From contig NZ_CP107968.1 of assembly GCF_036084755.1 (NCBI RefSeq), positions 434,001-498,000 of the forward strand: DNA of 64,000 nucleotides. Reading direction: 5' to 3'. Positions 47,224-56,111 of this stretch are shown piece after piece. Position 1 is the first letter of the stretch. Each line of letters opens with the position of its first letter. The stretch comes from Streptomyces sp. NBC_00370 (GTDB lineage: Bacteria > Actinomycetota > Actinomycetes > Streptomycetales > Streptomycetaceae). A program made the translations under genes and the position numbers. The notes below the pieces were generated by a model. It saw only the letters and a list, made by a program, of their open reading frames with translations. It ran no database searches and was not told the origin of the DNA.

Positions 47224-48148
47224 TGAGTGCGGCAGCCACGATCGCGGCGGCCCTGGCCACCAGTGGGTTGTCCGTCGGGCCCTGCGGATCGTATTTCGTC
47301 GACAGGATCGACAGCACCAGCGGAGAGCGACCGGGCGGGCGTACGACGCCCACGTCGTTGGCCACGCCGTACTGCTCGCCACCGCCCGTCTTGTCCGCCA
47401 GAACCCAGTCCGCGGGCAGGCCCTTGCGGAAACGTTCGGTGTTGGTGGTGTTCGCCACCAGCCAGTCCCAGAGCCGCTTCCGGTCCCCGGGAGAGAGCGC
47501 GCCGCCGAGCAGGAGGCGGCCGTACGTCATGCCGACGGCCCTCGGGTTCGTGGTGTCCTCGATCCGCCAGGGCTCGGCGCTGTTCAACTCCGGCTCCCAG
47601 CGGTCGAGTCGGGTCGTGCCGTCCCCGAGGCTCCGGCAGAACCGGGTGATGGCGGTGGGACCGCCCAGCTCGCGCAGCAGGAGGTTCCCCGCACCGTTGT
47701 CGCTCTCGCTGACGGCCGCGGCGCACAGCTCGGCGCCGGTCAGGCCGTGGGCGATGTTCTCCGGCTTCCCTGTGACGGGGATGTACCCCGCCGCCTCGAC
47801 GAATTCCGCGGTGTAGCGGATCCGGCGGGCCAGGAACTCGCCGTGCCGGTCCACGTCCCGCAGGACGGCCGCCGCAGCGAGGCCCTTGAACACCGAGCAC
47901 ATCGGGAAGCGCTCCTGGGGGCGGTAGCCCACCGTCGCCCCCGAAGCGGTGTCGAGCGCGAAAACGCCCAGCCGGGCGGCGTACTCCTGCTCCAGCGCAC
48001 GAAACTGTTCCGTGAGCGTCCCGCCGGGTTCGGCTGCGTACGACGTGGTGGCTACGGCGGGCACCAGCGTGGCCACCGCGGCGCCGGCGCCGACGGTCAA
48101 CACCTTGCGGCGGGACGGCAGAACTTCGGTGACGGTGGTGAGACGCAC
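47219..48148 (-). CDS. blaL: Class A beta-lactamase, Tat-exported
   Basis: This 309-aa enzyme starts at GTG 48148 (GAGGA nine bases upstream). A twin-arginine signal (PSRRKVLTVGAGAAVATLVPAVA) ends near residue 38. All class A motifs are present: Ser85-V-F-Lys88, Ser149-Asp150-Asn151, the omega-loop Glu185 in WEPELN, and Lys253-Thr-Gly. It hydrolyses penicillins outside the cell. It is divergent from a LysR gene that is followed by a beta-lactamase-like gene, the same arrangement as the blaL-blaA-blaB locus of Streptomyces cacaoi. That precedent implies inducible, LysR-activated expression. Confidence 0.95.
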   Translation of the reverse strand: MRLTTVTEVLPSRRKVLTVGAGAAVATLVPAVATTSYAAEPGGTLTEQFRALEQEYAARLGVFALDTASGATVGYRPQERFPMCSVFKGLAAAAVLRDVDRHGEFLARRIRYTAEFVEAAGYIPVTGKPENIAHGLTGAELCAAAVSESDNGAGNLLLRELGGPTAITRFCRSLGDGTTRLDRWEPELNSAEPWRIEDTTNPRAVGMTYGRLLLGGALSPGDRKRLWDWLVANTTNTERFRKGLPADWVLADKTGGGEQYGVANDVGVVRPPGRSPLVLSILSTKYDPQGPTDNPLVARAAAIVAAALT

Positions 48149-48260
48149 GGTCGTCCTCTTTCTTCGCGGGACCAGGTACTTGGGTCTGCGGGCCGGAGTG
48201 CCGGAGTGATCCGGCACCTGGCCGGTGCGGCAGACACAGTCAAGGCGGCCGTCGACCGTC

Positions 48261-48298
48261 ATGTCGAATACACTCTCGACGCCCACTCGATTCGACAT
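48261..48298. promoter_or_regulatory. Inverted repeat in the blaL-blaA intergenic region
   Basis: ATGTCGAAT (48261-48269) and ATTCGACAT (48290-48298) are perfect 9-bp inverted copies with a 20-bp spacer. They lie between the divergent beta-lactamase and LysR starts. This is where the LysR activator would bind to control both promoters; binding is inferred. Confidence 0.6.
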
Positions 48299-48326
48299 CC
48301 GTATCCGCACACGTCAGGGGAGCGCC

Positions 48327-49202
48327 GTGCTCACCGAACGCCATCTGGAAATCTTCGTCGCGCTGGCCGACGAGGAACACTTCGGCGCGGCCGCGCAGCG
48401 CGTGGGCATCACCCAGCCACCCCTGTCGCAAGGACTGCGCCGGCTCGAAGCGCTGGTGGGCGTACGCCTCTTCGAACGCAGCCGGGGTGTCACGCTCACC
48501 GAGGAAGGCGCCCTGTTGCTGCCGCACGCCCGGCGGGCGCTCGCCGCGCTCACGGAGCTACGGGAGACGGGGGCGCGAGAGCGGGCCGACGGCCGGCGGC
48601 TCCGTCTCGGGCTCGCGCCTGAGGTACCCGCCCGGCTCGCAGCGGCCGTGGCCGCCGCACCGGGCCGCGCCGGGGAGCGCACCCGGCTCACCGTCTCCAC
48701 GGCCCCGACCGCCACGCTGTTGTCCGAGACCGCCGCAGGACGGCTGGACCTTGCGGTGATCCGGCACCCCGCGGTGCTTCCGGGGCTCGGCTCCGGCGCG
48801 GTGGTGCTCGTTCCGACCTGGCGCCTGACGCCCGCCCCGACGACTGCCGAGGCGGCGGCTGTGGACACCAGACGGCTGCCTGTCGCGGTACGGCCGCGCG
48901 AGGAGGCACCGGCAGCCTACGACCTGTTCGTCGACACCCTCGCCAGCCGAGGGCGCCGGGTGGAGACGGTCGTGGTTCCCGACGAACGCGCCGGGCTCGC
49001 CCTGGTGGCGGCGGGACAGGCCGTGCTGGTCACGGCCGACGCCGGTCTCTCGGCCGAGGGCGTCGACCGCACCCCCTCCACGGACCCGCCGCTCCCACTG
49101 CGGCTACGGGTGGTGTGGGACACCCGCCGCCCGGACGCCGAGGGCATGGCGTCCACGGCGCGCCTGCTGGCGGACGCCCTGGCCCGGCAGGCGGGGCAGT
49201 GA
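48327..49202 (+). CDS. blaA: LysR-family activator of beta-lactamase
   Basis: This 291-aa regulator starts at GTG 48327 after AGGGGAG. The LysR winged helix is MLTERHLEIFVALADEEHFGAAAQRVGITQPPLSQGLRRLEALVGVRLFER. The co-inducer domain follows (LRLGLAPEVPARLAAAVAAAPG ... LDLAVIRHPAVLPGLG ... RGRRVETVVVPDERAGLALVAAGQAVLVT). It is divergent from blaL and its stop overlaps the next gene's GTG by 4 bp (GTGA). By analogy with S. cacaoi BlaA it activates blaL when a beta-lactam is present. Confidence 0.88.
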   Translation: MLTERHLEIFVALADEEHFGAAAQRVGITQPPLSQGLRRLEALVGVRLFERSRGVTLTEEGALLLPHARRALAALTELRETGARERADGRRLRLGLAPEVPARLAAAVAAAPGRAGERTRLTVSTAPTATLLSETAAGRLDLAVIRHPAVLPGLGSGAVVLVPTWRLTPAPTTAEAAAVDTRRLPVAVRPREEAPAAYDLFVDTLASRGRRVETVVVPDERAGLALVAAGQAVLVTADAGLSAEGVDRTPSTDPPLPLRLRVVWDTRRPDAEGMASTARLLADALARQAGQ

Positions 49203-50113
49203 GCGCGGCGAGGCGGGACAGCGACGCACAGCGCGCCATTCGCGGCATGTTCGCGGACGCCGGCGTACGCGGCTGGCTGCACGTGGCGGAGCTGCACCGG
49301 CCGACGGCCTGCGTGACGGTCGACCCCGACGAACCGGTGCCCGTGGGCTCGGTCTACAAGCTGCCGCTGATGGCGGCCTTCTGCCGGCTGGCGGAGACCG
49401 GCGGTCTCGACCCCCGGCAGCAGGTGACGCTCGGCCCCGACGACCGCATGCCCGGCTCGACCGGCCTCTCCATCCTCCGGGACCCGATCACCGTCTCCCT
49501 GCGCGACCTGGTCGTCCTCATGATGAGCGTCTCCGACAACACGGCGGCGAACGCGGTGCTACGCCACGTGGGCCCGGCGGCCGTTGACGCGCTGTGCCAG
49601 GAACTCGGCCTGCCGCACACCCATATCCTCGGCGGTGTGGCCACGACGTTCGAGCGGATGGTCTCGGAGACCGGCACGGAGTCGCTGAGCGCCGCGATGA
49701 AACGCCTCACCGACAACGACGCCACGGTGCCCGCCGGGGTCTACAACCCCCTGTCCAAGGCATCCTCGACGCCGTCCGACATGGCCAGGCTGCTGCGGGC
49801 GATCTGGACGGACGACGCGGCCTCCGCCGAGAGCTGCGCCTGGATGCGCGAGACGATGGGCCGCCAGGCGTGGTCCCACCGCCTCGCCGGCGGATTCCCC
49901 TACGACGACGTCACCGTCTCGGGCAAGACCGGAACCTTCGGCACGATGCGCCACGAGGCGGGCGTGGTGGAACTGCCCGACGGCGCTGTCTACACCGCCG
50001 TCGTCTTCACCCAGGCAGCCCGTGCGGACAGCAGACTTCCCCGCGCCGACGCCGTCATCGGCACGGCGGCGCGCGCCGCGGTGGAGGAGCTACGGGGCAA
50101 CGAAGGCACCTGA
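49199..50113 (+). CDS. blaB: BlaB-like beta-lactamase-fold regulatory protein
   Basis: This 304-aa protein starts at GTG 49199, overlapping the blaA stop. It has serine beta-lactamase motifs Ser51-V-Y-Lys54, Ser112-Asp113-Asn114 and Lys243-Thr-Gly. It lacks a signal peptide and has no recognisable omega-loop ExxLN, which supplies the deacylating Glu in class A enzymes. It is therefore likely a cytoplasmic, regulatory relative rather than a secreted lactamase. In S. cacaoi the equivalent BlaB is needed for blaL induction. Its 3' end overlaps the convergent LuxR gene by 24 bp. Confidence 0.87.
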   Translation: MSAARRDSDAQRAIRGMFADAGVRGWLHVAELHRPTACVTVDPDEPVPVGSVYKLPLMAAFCRLAETGGLDPRQQVTLGPDDRMPGSTGLSILRDPITVSLRDLVVLMMSVSDNTAANAVLRHVGPAAVDALCQELGLPHTHILGGVATTFERMVSETGTESLSAAMKRLTDNDATVPAGVYNPLSKASSTPSDMARLLRAIWTDDAASAESCAWMRETMGRQAWSHRLAGGFPYDDVTVSGKTGTFGTMRHEAGVVELPDGAVYTAVVFTQAARADSRLPRADAVIGTAARAAVEELRGNEGT

Positions 50114-53020
50114 GCCCGGGCTGTTCGGCGGACCGGTGGGTTCGACACCACGCCGACCTTGCGCAACTCCGGACTCGGATCCGACACGAGTTCGGCTCAA
50201 CCCGTCCTTGATGAGGTCCCGCAGCTGGGAACGGGCGGTGATGCCCAGTCTGGGGAAACTGCGGTAGAGGTGCGAACCGACCGTGCGCGGGGAGAGAAAG
50301 AGCTTTTCGCCGATCTCCCGGTTGGTCAGTCCTTCGGCGGCGAGCCTGACAATCCGCTGTTGTTGTGGGGTGAGTTCGGCGAGCGCGTCGGGAGCCGAAT
50401 CAGTGACGATGATGCCTGCGGCCCGCGATTCGGCCCGCGCGCGCTCGATCCAGGGGCGTGCACCGAGGCGTCGGAAGGTCTCCAGGGCCTCGGCGAGCGG
50501 TCCGCGTGCCTCCGCGATCCGCCGACGACGACGCATCCACTCGGCGAGGTCCAGCAGGCTCTGCGCGCGTTCGAAGGGCCAGTACTCGAATACCGGATCC
50601 GCCAGGGCCGCCCGGAAGTGCGACTCGGCACCCTCGGTGTCTGCGGGGGCCTCGGTGTCCGCGAGGGCCTCGGGGTCCGCCAGCAAGCCACGGGCTCGGT
50701 TGATCAGGGCCTTCAGGCGGGGAGACGCGTTGTCGGCGAGTTCGCGAGCGGCACACTCCACGATCGGTGTGGCCTCGTCGCGACGGCCGCAACGTACCGC
50801 GGCAGCCGCCAGATCGGCGAGGGCCGGGTATGAGGCGTGGTAGTGCACGGGCGCGCCGTCCGCCGTGAAGACCATACGGAGTTGCTCGTAGGCCCTCTCG
50901 TACGCTCCTTCCGCGACCGCCGCGGCGCCGAGCGCCCGACGGGCATAGACGAAGACCGAGCGGCTCTCCAGCGGATCGATCAGTGTGAGCGCGTCCTCAG
51001 CCCGGGCCCGGGCGGCAGTCGAGTCGCCCTGGAAGGCCAGCACCACGGCATCGACAGCGGCCGCACAGGCAACCGCGTGGTCGAGGCCGGCCGCCCGGCC
51101 GATCTCGGTGATACGGGCGCACGCGTCGCGGGCCTCTTCCCAGCGTCCTCGTTCCACATAGGCCCAGGCAACCGCGCCGCCCAGCCCGTCCGGCAGCGCT
51201 CCCCGCAGCTTCCAGCGGTCGAATGCCTCGTCGAAGGCACGGACGGCCAGCGGCGTTTCGTCCAGAAGCCACGCCATGATGCCGACCGTTGTGGACAGCT
51301 CTGGCCGGCCCTCCGCCTCGGCGAACAGTCGTGGCAGCAGGGAGACCAGTCCGGCCCGGTCGTCGAAGGGGTCCGACACGGCTCGCACCCACGTGCGCAA
51401 GTGCGCGCGCGAGCCGTGGGGGTCGTGTGAGCCGTGGGGGTCATCCTCGGGGAGGCGGGACAGGATGTCCCGGAGGCGCTGCCGCTGGGTGTCCTTGCCG
51501 GAGTAGAAGGAGACCACGGCGGCGCCGGAGACGAGGTCCAGCGCGGCAGCGGGCTGATCGACCGCCAACTGTTCGGCGGCTTCGGTCAGTCGGGAGTAGG
51601 CGGCGGTGTGACGGGTGGTCAGGACCGCCAGCCGTCCGGCGTGCACCGTGGCTGCCGCGAGCAGGGAGGAGTCGTCGGTGCGCGCGTGTGCCGCCGCGAC
51701 CAGTTCGTCGACCCAGCCGATGTCTCCGGTGAACACAGCCGTCGAGGCGGCTTCGACCAGCAGCCGGGCGCTGTCCTCGCGCCGCGTGGCAAGCTCCGCG
51801 GCACGCTGGAGGGTCTTGGCCGCCGCCGCGTGGCCACCGCGCCGAAGGGCGCGGGCAGCGGTCCGTTCAAGCTCGGCCGACACGGCCGCGTCCCGTCCCG
51901 GGGAGGCGGCGGCCACATGCCAGGCGTGCCTGTCCGGCTCGTCCAGAAGCAGCTCGGCGAGCGAGCGGTGAGCCTCGCGCCGGGCGTCGAAGGACGCGGC
52001 GTGGTAGACGGCGGACCGCATCAACGGATGGCGGAAGCGCAGGTCCCGACCGGTGCGCCGGACCAGCCCGGCCTGTTCGGCGGGCAGCCAGACCCCGTCG
52101 TCCGCCGGGGCGAGCCCGGCCGATGCGACGATCGCGGCGTCGACGCTGTCCATGGCGGCCAGGAGCAGCAGGTGACGAGTCGTGCGCTCGGGGAGTCCGG
52201 TCAAGCGCGCGGCGAAGATCCGCTCCAGGTGATCGGCGAGCGGGAGCGGACCTGTGGACGGCAGTGCCGTGGCCGTGTTGTGCGTGATGGCCGACCTCGT
52301 CAGTTCCACCAGTGCCAGTGGGTTGCCGTCCGCCTGATCAAGGATCCGCGCCCGGGTACGGCCGGTGGGAATCTTCGGAATCTTCGGCTGCTGATCCAGC
52401 AGCCGGTTGGCCGCTGCGTCGTCGAGCCGTCCGAGGGTGAGGGTCGGCACGTGACGGTCGACTCCAGGCAGAACGTGGCCGCTGCGGGCCGCGACCAGCG
52501 TCGTGACCGGTTCGCCTTCCAGCCTTCGGGCGGCGAAGGACAGTACGTCCAGCGACGCGCGGTCCACCCACTGGGCGTCGTCAAGGATCACGAGCACAGG
52601 TCCTTGGTCACCCAGCTCGGAGAGCAGGCTCAGAACAGCCACTCCGAGCAGCATCAGATCGGGCCCGGACGTGGCCGGGCCCTCGCCGAAGGCGGCCCGG
52701 AACGCCCCGCGTTGCTGCTCCGGCAATCCGTCCGCCTCGGCCGACACGGGACGCAGCAACTGATGAAGCGCGGCGAACGCCAGGCTCGACTCCGACTCGC
52801 TCCCCTCCGCGCGCAGTACGCGAGCGCCGTCAGCTTCAGCCCGACGCACCACACGGTCGAGCAGCGCGGTCTTCCCGGTGCCGATGTCACCGATCAGCAG
52901 CACAACCGGGTCGGCCGACACCGAGTCCACCGCACGAAAAAGGCGGGCCAATTCGGCGTCCCGGCCGACGAGCGGCTCCCCCGCACCCGCCGGCTCCCCG
53001 TTATCCGCCTGCTTGCCCAC
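50090..53020 (-). CDS. LAL-type (large ATP-binding LuxR) transcriptional regulator
   Basis: This 976-aa protein starts at GTG 53020, with GGAGAC upstream. An AAA/NACHT-like ATPase lies at the N-terminus: LVGRDAELARLFRAVDS, Walker A GDIGTGKTALL, Walker B VLVILDDAQWVD. A long helical TPR-like middle region (residues about 350-850) follows. The C-terminal LuxR helix-turn-helix reads LTPQQQRIVRLAAEGLTNREIGEKLFLSPRTVGSHLYRSFPRLG. LAL regulators often control antibiotic or sugar genes in Streptomyces. No target is evident here. The stretch AEALADTEAPADTE near residue 820 is an internal repeat. Confidence 0.92.
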   Translation of the reverse strand: MGKQADNGEPAGAGEPLVGRDAELARLFRAVDSVSADPVVLLIGDIGTGKTALLDRVVRRAEADGARVLRAEGSESESSLAFAALHQLLRPVSAEADGLPEQQRGAFRAAFGEGPATSGPDLMLLGVAVLSLLSELGDQGPVLVILDDAQWVDRASLDVLSFAARRLEGEPVTTLVAARSGHVLPGVDRHVPTLTLGRLDDAAANRLLDQQPKIPKIPTGRTRARILDQADGNPLALVELTRSAITHNTATALPSTGPLPLADHLERIFAARLTGLPERTTRHLLLLAAMDSVDAAIVASAGLAPADDGVWLPAEQAGLVRRTGRDLRFRHPLMRSAVYHAASFDARREAHRSLAELLLDEPDRHAWHVAAASPGRDAAVSAELERTAARALRRGGHAAAAKTLQRAAELATRREDSARLLVEAASTAVFTGDIGWVDELVAAAHARTDDSSLLAAATVHAGRLAVLTTRHTAAYSRLTEAAEQLAVDQPAAALDLVSGAAVVSFYSGKDTQRQRLRDILSRLPEDDPHGSHDPHGSRAHLRTWVRAVSDPFDDRAGLVSLLPRLFAEAEGRPELSTTVGIMAWLLDETPLAVRAFDEAFDRWKLRGALPDGLGGAVAWAYVERGRWEEARDACARITEIGRAAGLDHAVACAAAVDAVVLAFQGDSTAARARAEDALTLIDPLESRSVFVYARRALGAAAVAEGAYERAYEQLRMVFTADGAPVHYHASYPALADLAAAAVRCGRRDEATPIVECAARELADNASPRLKALINRARGLLADPEALADTEAPADTEGAESHFRAALADPVFEYWPFERAQSLLDLAEWMRRRRRIAEARGPLAEALETFRRLGARPWIERARAESRAAGIIVTDSAPDALAELTPQQQRIVRLAAEGLTNREIGEKLFLSPRTVGSHLYRSFPRLGITARSQLRDLIKDGLSRTRVGSESGVAQGRRGVEPTGPPNSPGSGAFVAP

Positions 53021-53361
53021 GGAGTCTCCAGGATTCGTGCATCGTGGTGGCTCTCCGTACAAAAGCCGCCTTGTCTTGCCCCCAGGCTACGGTTCGCACA
53101 CACGTGACGAGCCACCGAGGCGCGGACCGAAGCGGACCGAAGCGGACCGAAGTCGAATCGCCGGCCCCGACTTTCGTCGCGGGCGTTTCGAGACGCCAGG
53201 TGGATGTGGCGGCGGCGCCGTAGGGACAGACTTCCCAGAGACCACTTCTCTCGCGCATTCCACAGAACGGTGAGGGCCGTCCACGCGGCGTGCCCCTGGT
53301 CCGCGGCGCCGTACTCGGGACCGGGCCAAATATGTGGTGCGCGCCGGGACGGCTCGGCTCT
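53021..53361. other. Intergenic region between LuxR and GNAT genes
   Basis: These 341 bp contain no credible gene. They carry the 10-bp tandem repeat at 53122-53151 and must include the LuxR-gene promoter and, near 53300-53355, that of the acetyltransferase. No clear palindrome was found. Confidence 0.5.
53122..53151. repeat. Tandem repeat, three exact copies of a 10-bp unit
   Basis: GCGGACCGAA is repeated three times exactly, one copy per helical turn, about 100 bp upstream of the LuxR gene start. This could be a phased protein-binding site or a simple slippage repeat. Confidence 0.75.
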
Positions 53362-54048
53362 ATGGTGACGCGCATGCCGACGACCGCCGCGGCGCTGTCC
53401 GCGTATCCCCCGTTGAACGTGCAGGTGCACACACCCCGGCTGTCCTTGCTGGGGGCGACGGACGAACTCCTCGAACGCCTGGTCCCGACGGTACGCAAAG
53501 GGGTGGCCGGCGAGCCTCCGTGGCCCTTCGACGATCCGAGCTCCCTCTACGCAGACAGCCCGGAGCGCGAGTGGCGCTGGCTGCGGGCCGTATGGTCCGG
53601 CCGGGGCCGGGTGAGTGCCGGCTTCTGGCGTCTCTACTTCGTCGTGGTCGTCGACGGTGAGCCGGTGGGCATGCAGGATCTGATCGGCCGCGACTTCGTC
53701 ACCTTCGGAACGGTCAGCACGTTTTCCTGGCTCAGTCCTGACGTGCGCGGCGGCGGCTTCGGGAAGGAGATGCGGCAGGCGGTGCTGCAGCTGGCCTTCG
53801 AGGGGCTGGGGGCCCGTGAGGCCGGCAGCGACGCGTTCGTCGACAACCACGCCTCGAACCGTGTCTCCGAATCCCTGGGCTATGTGCCGAACGGCGTGTC
53901 CTGGGATACGCGACGGGGCGAGCCGGCGCAGATCAAGTGCTGGAGGCTGACCCGCGAGCGGTGGGCCGAGCAGCGCCGTGACGACATCGAACTCACCGCT
54001 GTCGCCGACTGTCTGCCCGTGCTGGGGATCGACCCGTCACCGAGGTGA
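53362..54048 (+). CDS. GNAT-family N-acetyltransferase
   Basis: This 228-aa protein is read from ATG 53362; ATG 53374 (MPTTAAALSAYPPLNV) is also possible. The acetyl-CoA fold is shown by TPRLSLLGATDELLERLVP, the beta4 region VVVVDGEPVGMQDLIGRDF, motif A FSWLSPDVRGGGFGKEMRQAVLQLAFEGLGAREA and the terminal SDAFVDNHASNRVSESLGYVPNGVSW. It resembles RimJ/RimL-like acetyltransferases acting on protein N-termini or small amines. Substrate unknown. Confidence 0.87.
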   Translation: MVTRMPTTAAALSAYPPLNVQVHTPRLSLLGATDELLERLVPTVRKGVAGEPPWPFDDPSSLYADSPEREWRWLRAVWSGRGRVSAGFWRLYFVVVVDGEPVGMQDLIGRDFVTFGTVSTFSWLSPDVRGGGFGKEMRQAVLQLAFEGLGAREAGSDAFVDNHASNRVSESLGYVPNGVSWDTRRGEPAQIKCWRLTRERWAEQRRDDIELTAVADCLPVLGIDPSPR

Positions 54049-54062
54049 CGAGGCCGCCCCGG

Positions 54063-54794
54063 TCAGGCCGCGTCGTGGAACACCAGGCCGAGGGTGTGCC
54101 TGGAGCCGGAGCGTACGGTGCTGACTCCGTGCCGCATGGGGGCGTTCGACCATCCGCGCTTCGACGGCACGGGCCTGTCCCTGGTGGTGAAGACGAGTCC
54201 GTGGCCCTTCGGCACGCTGGTCGCCGAACCCCGGGACTGGGCGCGGGCCCGCTGCTCCGTCATGAGGAACTCGCCGCCCGTGTAGTCCACGCCAGGCGCG
54301 TCCAGGCCGACGACGACCTGGAGGGGGAAGACCATCTCCCCGAAGACGTCGCGGTGCAGGGCGTTCCAGTCACCGGGGCCGTAGCGCAGCAGGATCTGCG
54401 CGGACCGCTCCTGACCCGCCGCGTGGCATGCGGCGATCCACTCGTCCAGCGAGTCGGGCCATGGGGCGGTGCGGTCGAGCTTCTGCGCCCACTCCCGCGC
54501 GAGCGGCAGCAAGTGCGGGTAGAAGGCCGTACGCAGACCGAGCACGGTGGTCGGCAGGTCATGCGTGAGGTACTTGTACTCCCCGGAGCCGAACCGGTGG
54601 CGAGCCATGTCGATCGTGGTCCGGAAGGAGCCGTCGTCCTCGTACAGGTCTTTGAGGGCGGAGGTCTCGGCGTCCGACAGCAGCGGCCCGGTGAGGGCAC
54701 TGCCGTACGCGTCGAGTTCGGCGCTGATGGCGTCCCAGTCCTGGCCGGCGACGCGCTCGTGGAAGCTGCTGGCGAGCTCGGGTGCGGTGGGCAT
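54063..54794 (-). CDS. 2-oxoglutarate/Fe(II) oxygenase (prolyl-hydroxylase-like)
   Basis: This 243-aa protein starts at ATG 54794. The double-stranded beta-helix core has the iron ligands His147-x-Asp149 (LHRDVFGEMVFPLQVVVGLD) and His222 (MRHGVSTV), with Arg232 positioned to bind 2-oxoglutarate (GSRHTLGLVFHDA). YTGGEFLMTEQR is typical of this oxygenase group. It hydroxylates or demethylates an unknown substrate. It follows a Cys-x-x-Cys protein gene by 32 bp on the same strand, probably as one operon. Confidence 0.82.
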   Translation of the reverse strand: MPTAPELASSFHERVAGQDWDAISAELDAYGSALTGPLLSDAETSALKDLYEDDGSFRTTIDMARHRFGSGEYKYLTHDLPTTVLGLRTAFYPHLLPLAREWAQKLDRTAPWPDSLDEWIAACHAAGQERSAQILLRYGPGDWNALHRDVFGEMVFPLQVVVGLDAPGVDYTGGEFLMTEQRARAQSRGSATSVPKGHGLVFTTRDRPVPSKRGWSNAPMRHGVSTVRSGSRHTLGLVFHDAA

Positions 54795-54826
54795 GTGATC
54801 GTCCTTCGTAGATGTGGTGCCAGGGG

Positions 54827-55441
54827 TCACCGGGCGGTCTCGTCGATCTGCACGGGGTAGCCGGCGCGCAGGACGGCCAGCGTCGCGGGAGGCGTGATGA
54901 CCGGCGCCGTGCCCGCCGAGGGAAGCTCGCGGCGCCGTCCGTAGCCCTCGCGTGTCCATTCGGTGAGGTGCCGGTCAAGGACGAGGGCGGGTACGCGGTC
55001 CTCGGTGAGGACGAACGCCCCCTCCGGCACATCGCGCCACGCAAGGTCGTGGTAGCGCCGGCGGTGCGTGCCTCGGTGGATGCGTTCGCTGTGCAGCAGG
55101 CGGTTCATCTCGCCGGCGGTGGGTGGCGGGACGCCCAGACCTTCGGTCCAGGCATCCCGGTACGCCCGGTAACTCTCGCGGCGGCACTCGGCGCACGGCC
55201 GGTGACCCGCGGCGAACGACACCGCCTCGTCGTGGAAGTAGAGACTCGTCCAGTGGCGCGGGGCCCACTGCTCGCGCCGCCGGTTCCGAAACCGCAGTGC
55301 GCAGGTGATCCAGAGGTTGCCCGTGTGGAAGCGGACGATGTCGTGCCCCTCGTGGAGGATCCCCCGGTTGCCGGTCCAGGCACCGCGGAGAGGCGTGGCG
55401 ACGATCTCTCCGGTGGGGGTAACGCGGTTACGTTCGGGCAT
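54827..55441 (-). CDS. Uncharacterised protein with an Ada-like CxxC motif
   Basis: This 204-aa protein has a beta-rich N-terminal half (EIVATPLRGAWTGNRGILHEGHDIVRFHTGNLWITCAL). The motif AGHRPCAECRRESYRAYRDAW resembles the zinc-binding 'FRPC..C' of Ada-type domains. The C-terminal half is rich in His, Arg and Trp (LHSERIHRGTHRRRYHDLAW). Function is unknown. It is the first gene of a pair with a 2OG-Fe(II) oxygenase; the combination of an Ada-like motif with an oxygenase loosely recalls alkylation repair, but this is speculative. Confidence 0.65.
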   Translation of the reverse strand: MPERNRVTPTGEIVATPLRGAWTGNRGILHEGHDIVRFHTGNLWITCALRFRNRRREQWAPRHWTSLYFHDEAVSFAAGHRPCAECRRESYRAYRDAWTEGLGVPPPTAGEMNRLLHSERIHRGTHRRRYHDLAWRDVPEGAFVLTEDRVPALVLDRHLTEWTREGYGRRRELPSAGTAPVITPPATLAVLRAGYPVQIDETAR

Positions 55442-55629
55442 GGTCGACCTCCTGACCGGGCGCGGGCCGTCCGGGGCACATTCAGTAGACGCCGGCGGAT
55501 CGCGTTTCGTGAGGTCGGATCGTGCGGTTGGCTCGTGAGGCCGGCTCGTGGGGCCGGCTCGCTCTCAACCTGAGCCCGGCGTCCTGACCAGTCACCGGAT
55601 CAGCACGCCGGAGGGTGTTCAGCCCCAGT

Positions 55630-56097
55630 TCAGTCCAGAGGGATGTCGTGTCCGGGACCGCGCTCGGCCTCGGCGCGCGGGCCGAAGTAGCGGCGGTCGG
55701 ACTCGTTGATGAGCACGTCGTTGATGCTGGCCTCGCGACGGCGCATCAGACCGTTCTCGGCGAACTCCCACAGCTCGTTGCCGTACGAGCGGAACCACTG
55801 GCCCTCGGCGTTGTGCCACTCGTACTGGAAGCGGACGGCCATGCGGTTCTCGCGGAAGCCCCACAGGCTCTTGCGCAGGACGTAGTCGCGTTCGCGCTCC
55901 CATTTGGCGGTGAGGAACTCCACGATCTTTTCGCGGCCGACGAGGAACACGTCCCTGTTCCGCCAGACCGAGTCCTCGGTGTAGGCGAGGGCCACGCGGT
56001 GCGGGTCGCGGGTGTTCCAGACGTCTTCGGCGGCTTGGGTCTTGGCGACGGCGCTTTCGAGGTCGAACGGCGGGACGGGCGGGCGCGTGTCGGTCAT
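55630..56097 (-). CDS. NTF2-like DUF1348 protein
   Basis: This 155-aa protein starts at ATG 56097. It contains [52 protein letters not shown] and [41 protein letters not shown], typical of the DUF1348 branch of the NTF2 fold, which forms a small ligand cavity. It starts 14 bp after the stop of the flavoprotein gene and is surely co-transcribed with it. Function unknown. Confidence 0.88.
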   Translation of the reverse strand: MTDTRPPVPPFDLESAVAKTQAAEDVWNTRDPHRVALAYTEDSVWRNRDVFLVGREKIVEFLTAKWERERDYVLRKSLWGFRENRMAVRFQYEWHNAEGQWFRSYGNELWEFAENGLMRRREASINDVLINESDRRYFGPRAEAERGPGHDIPLD

Positions 56098-56111
56098 GGC
56101 AGGACGGTCCT

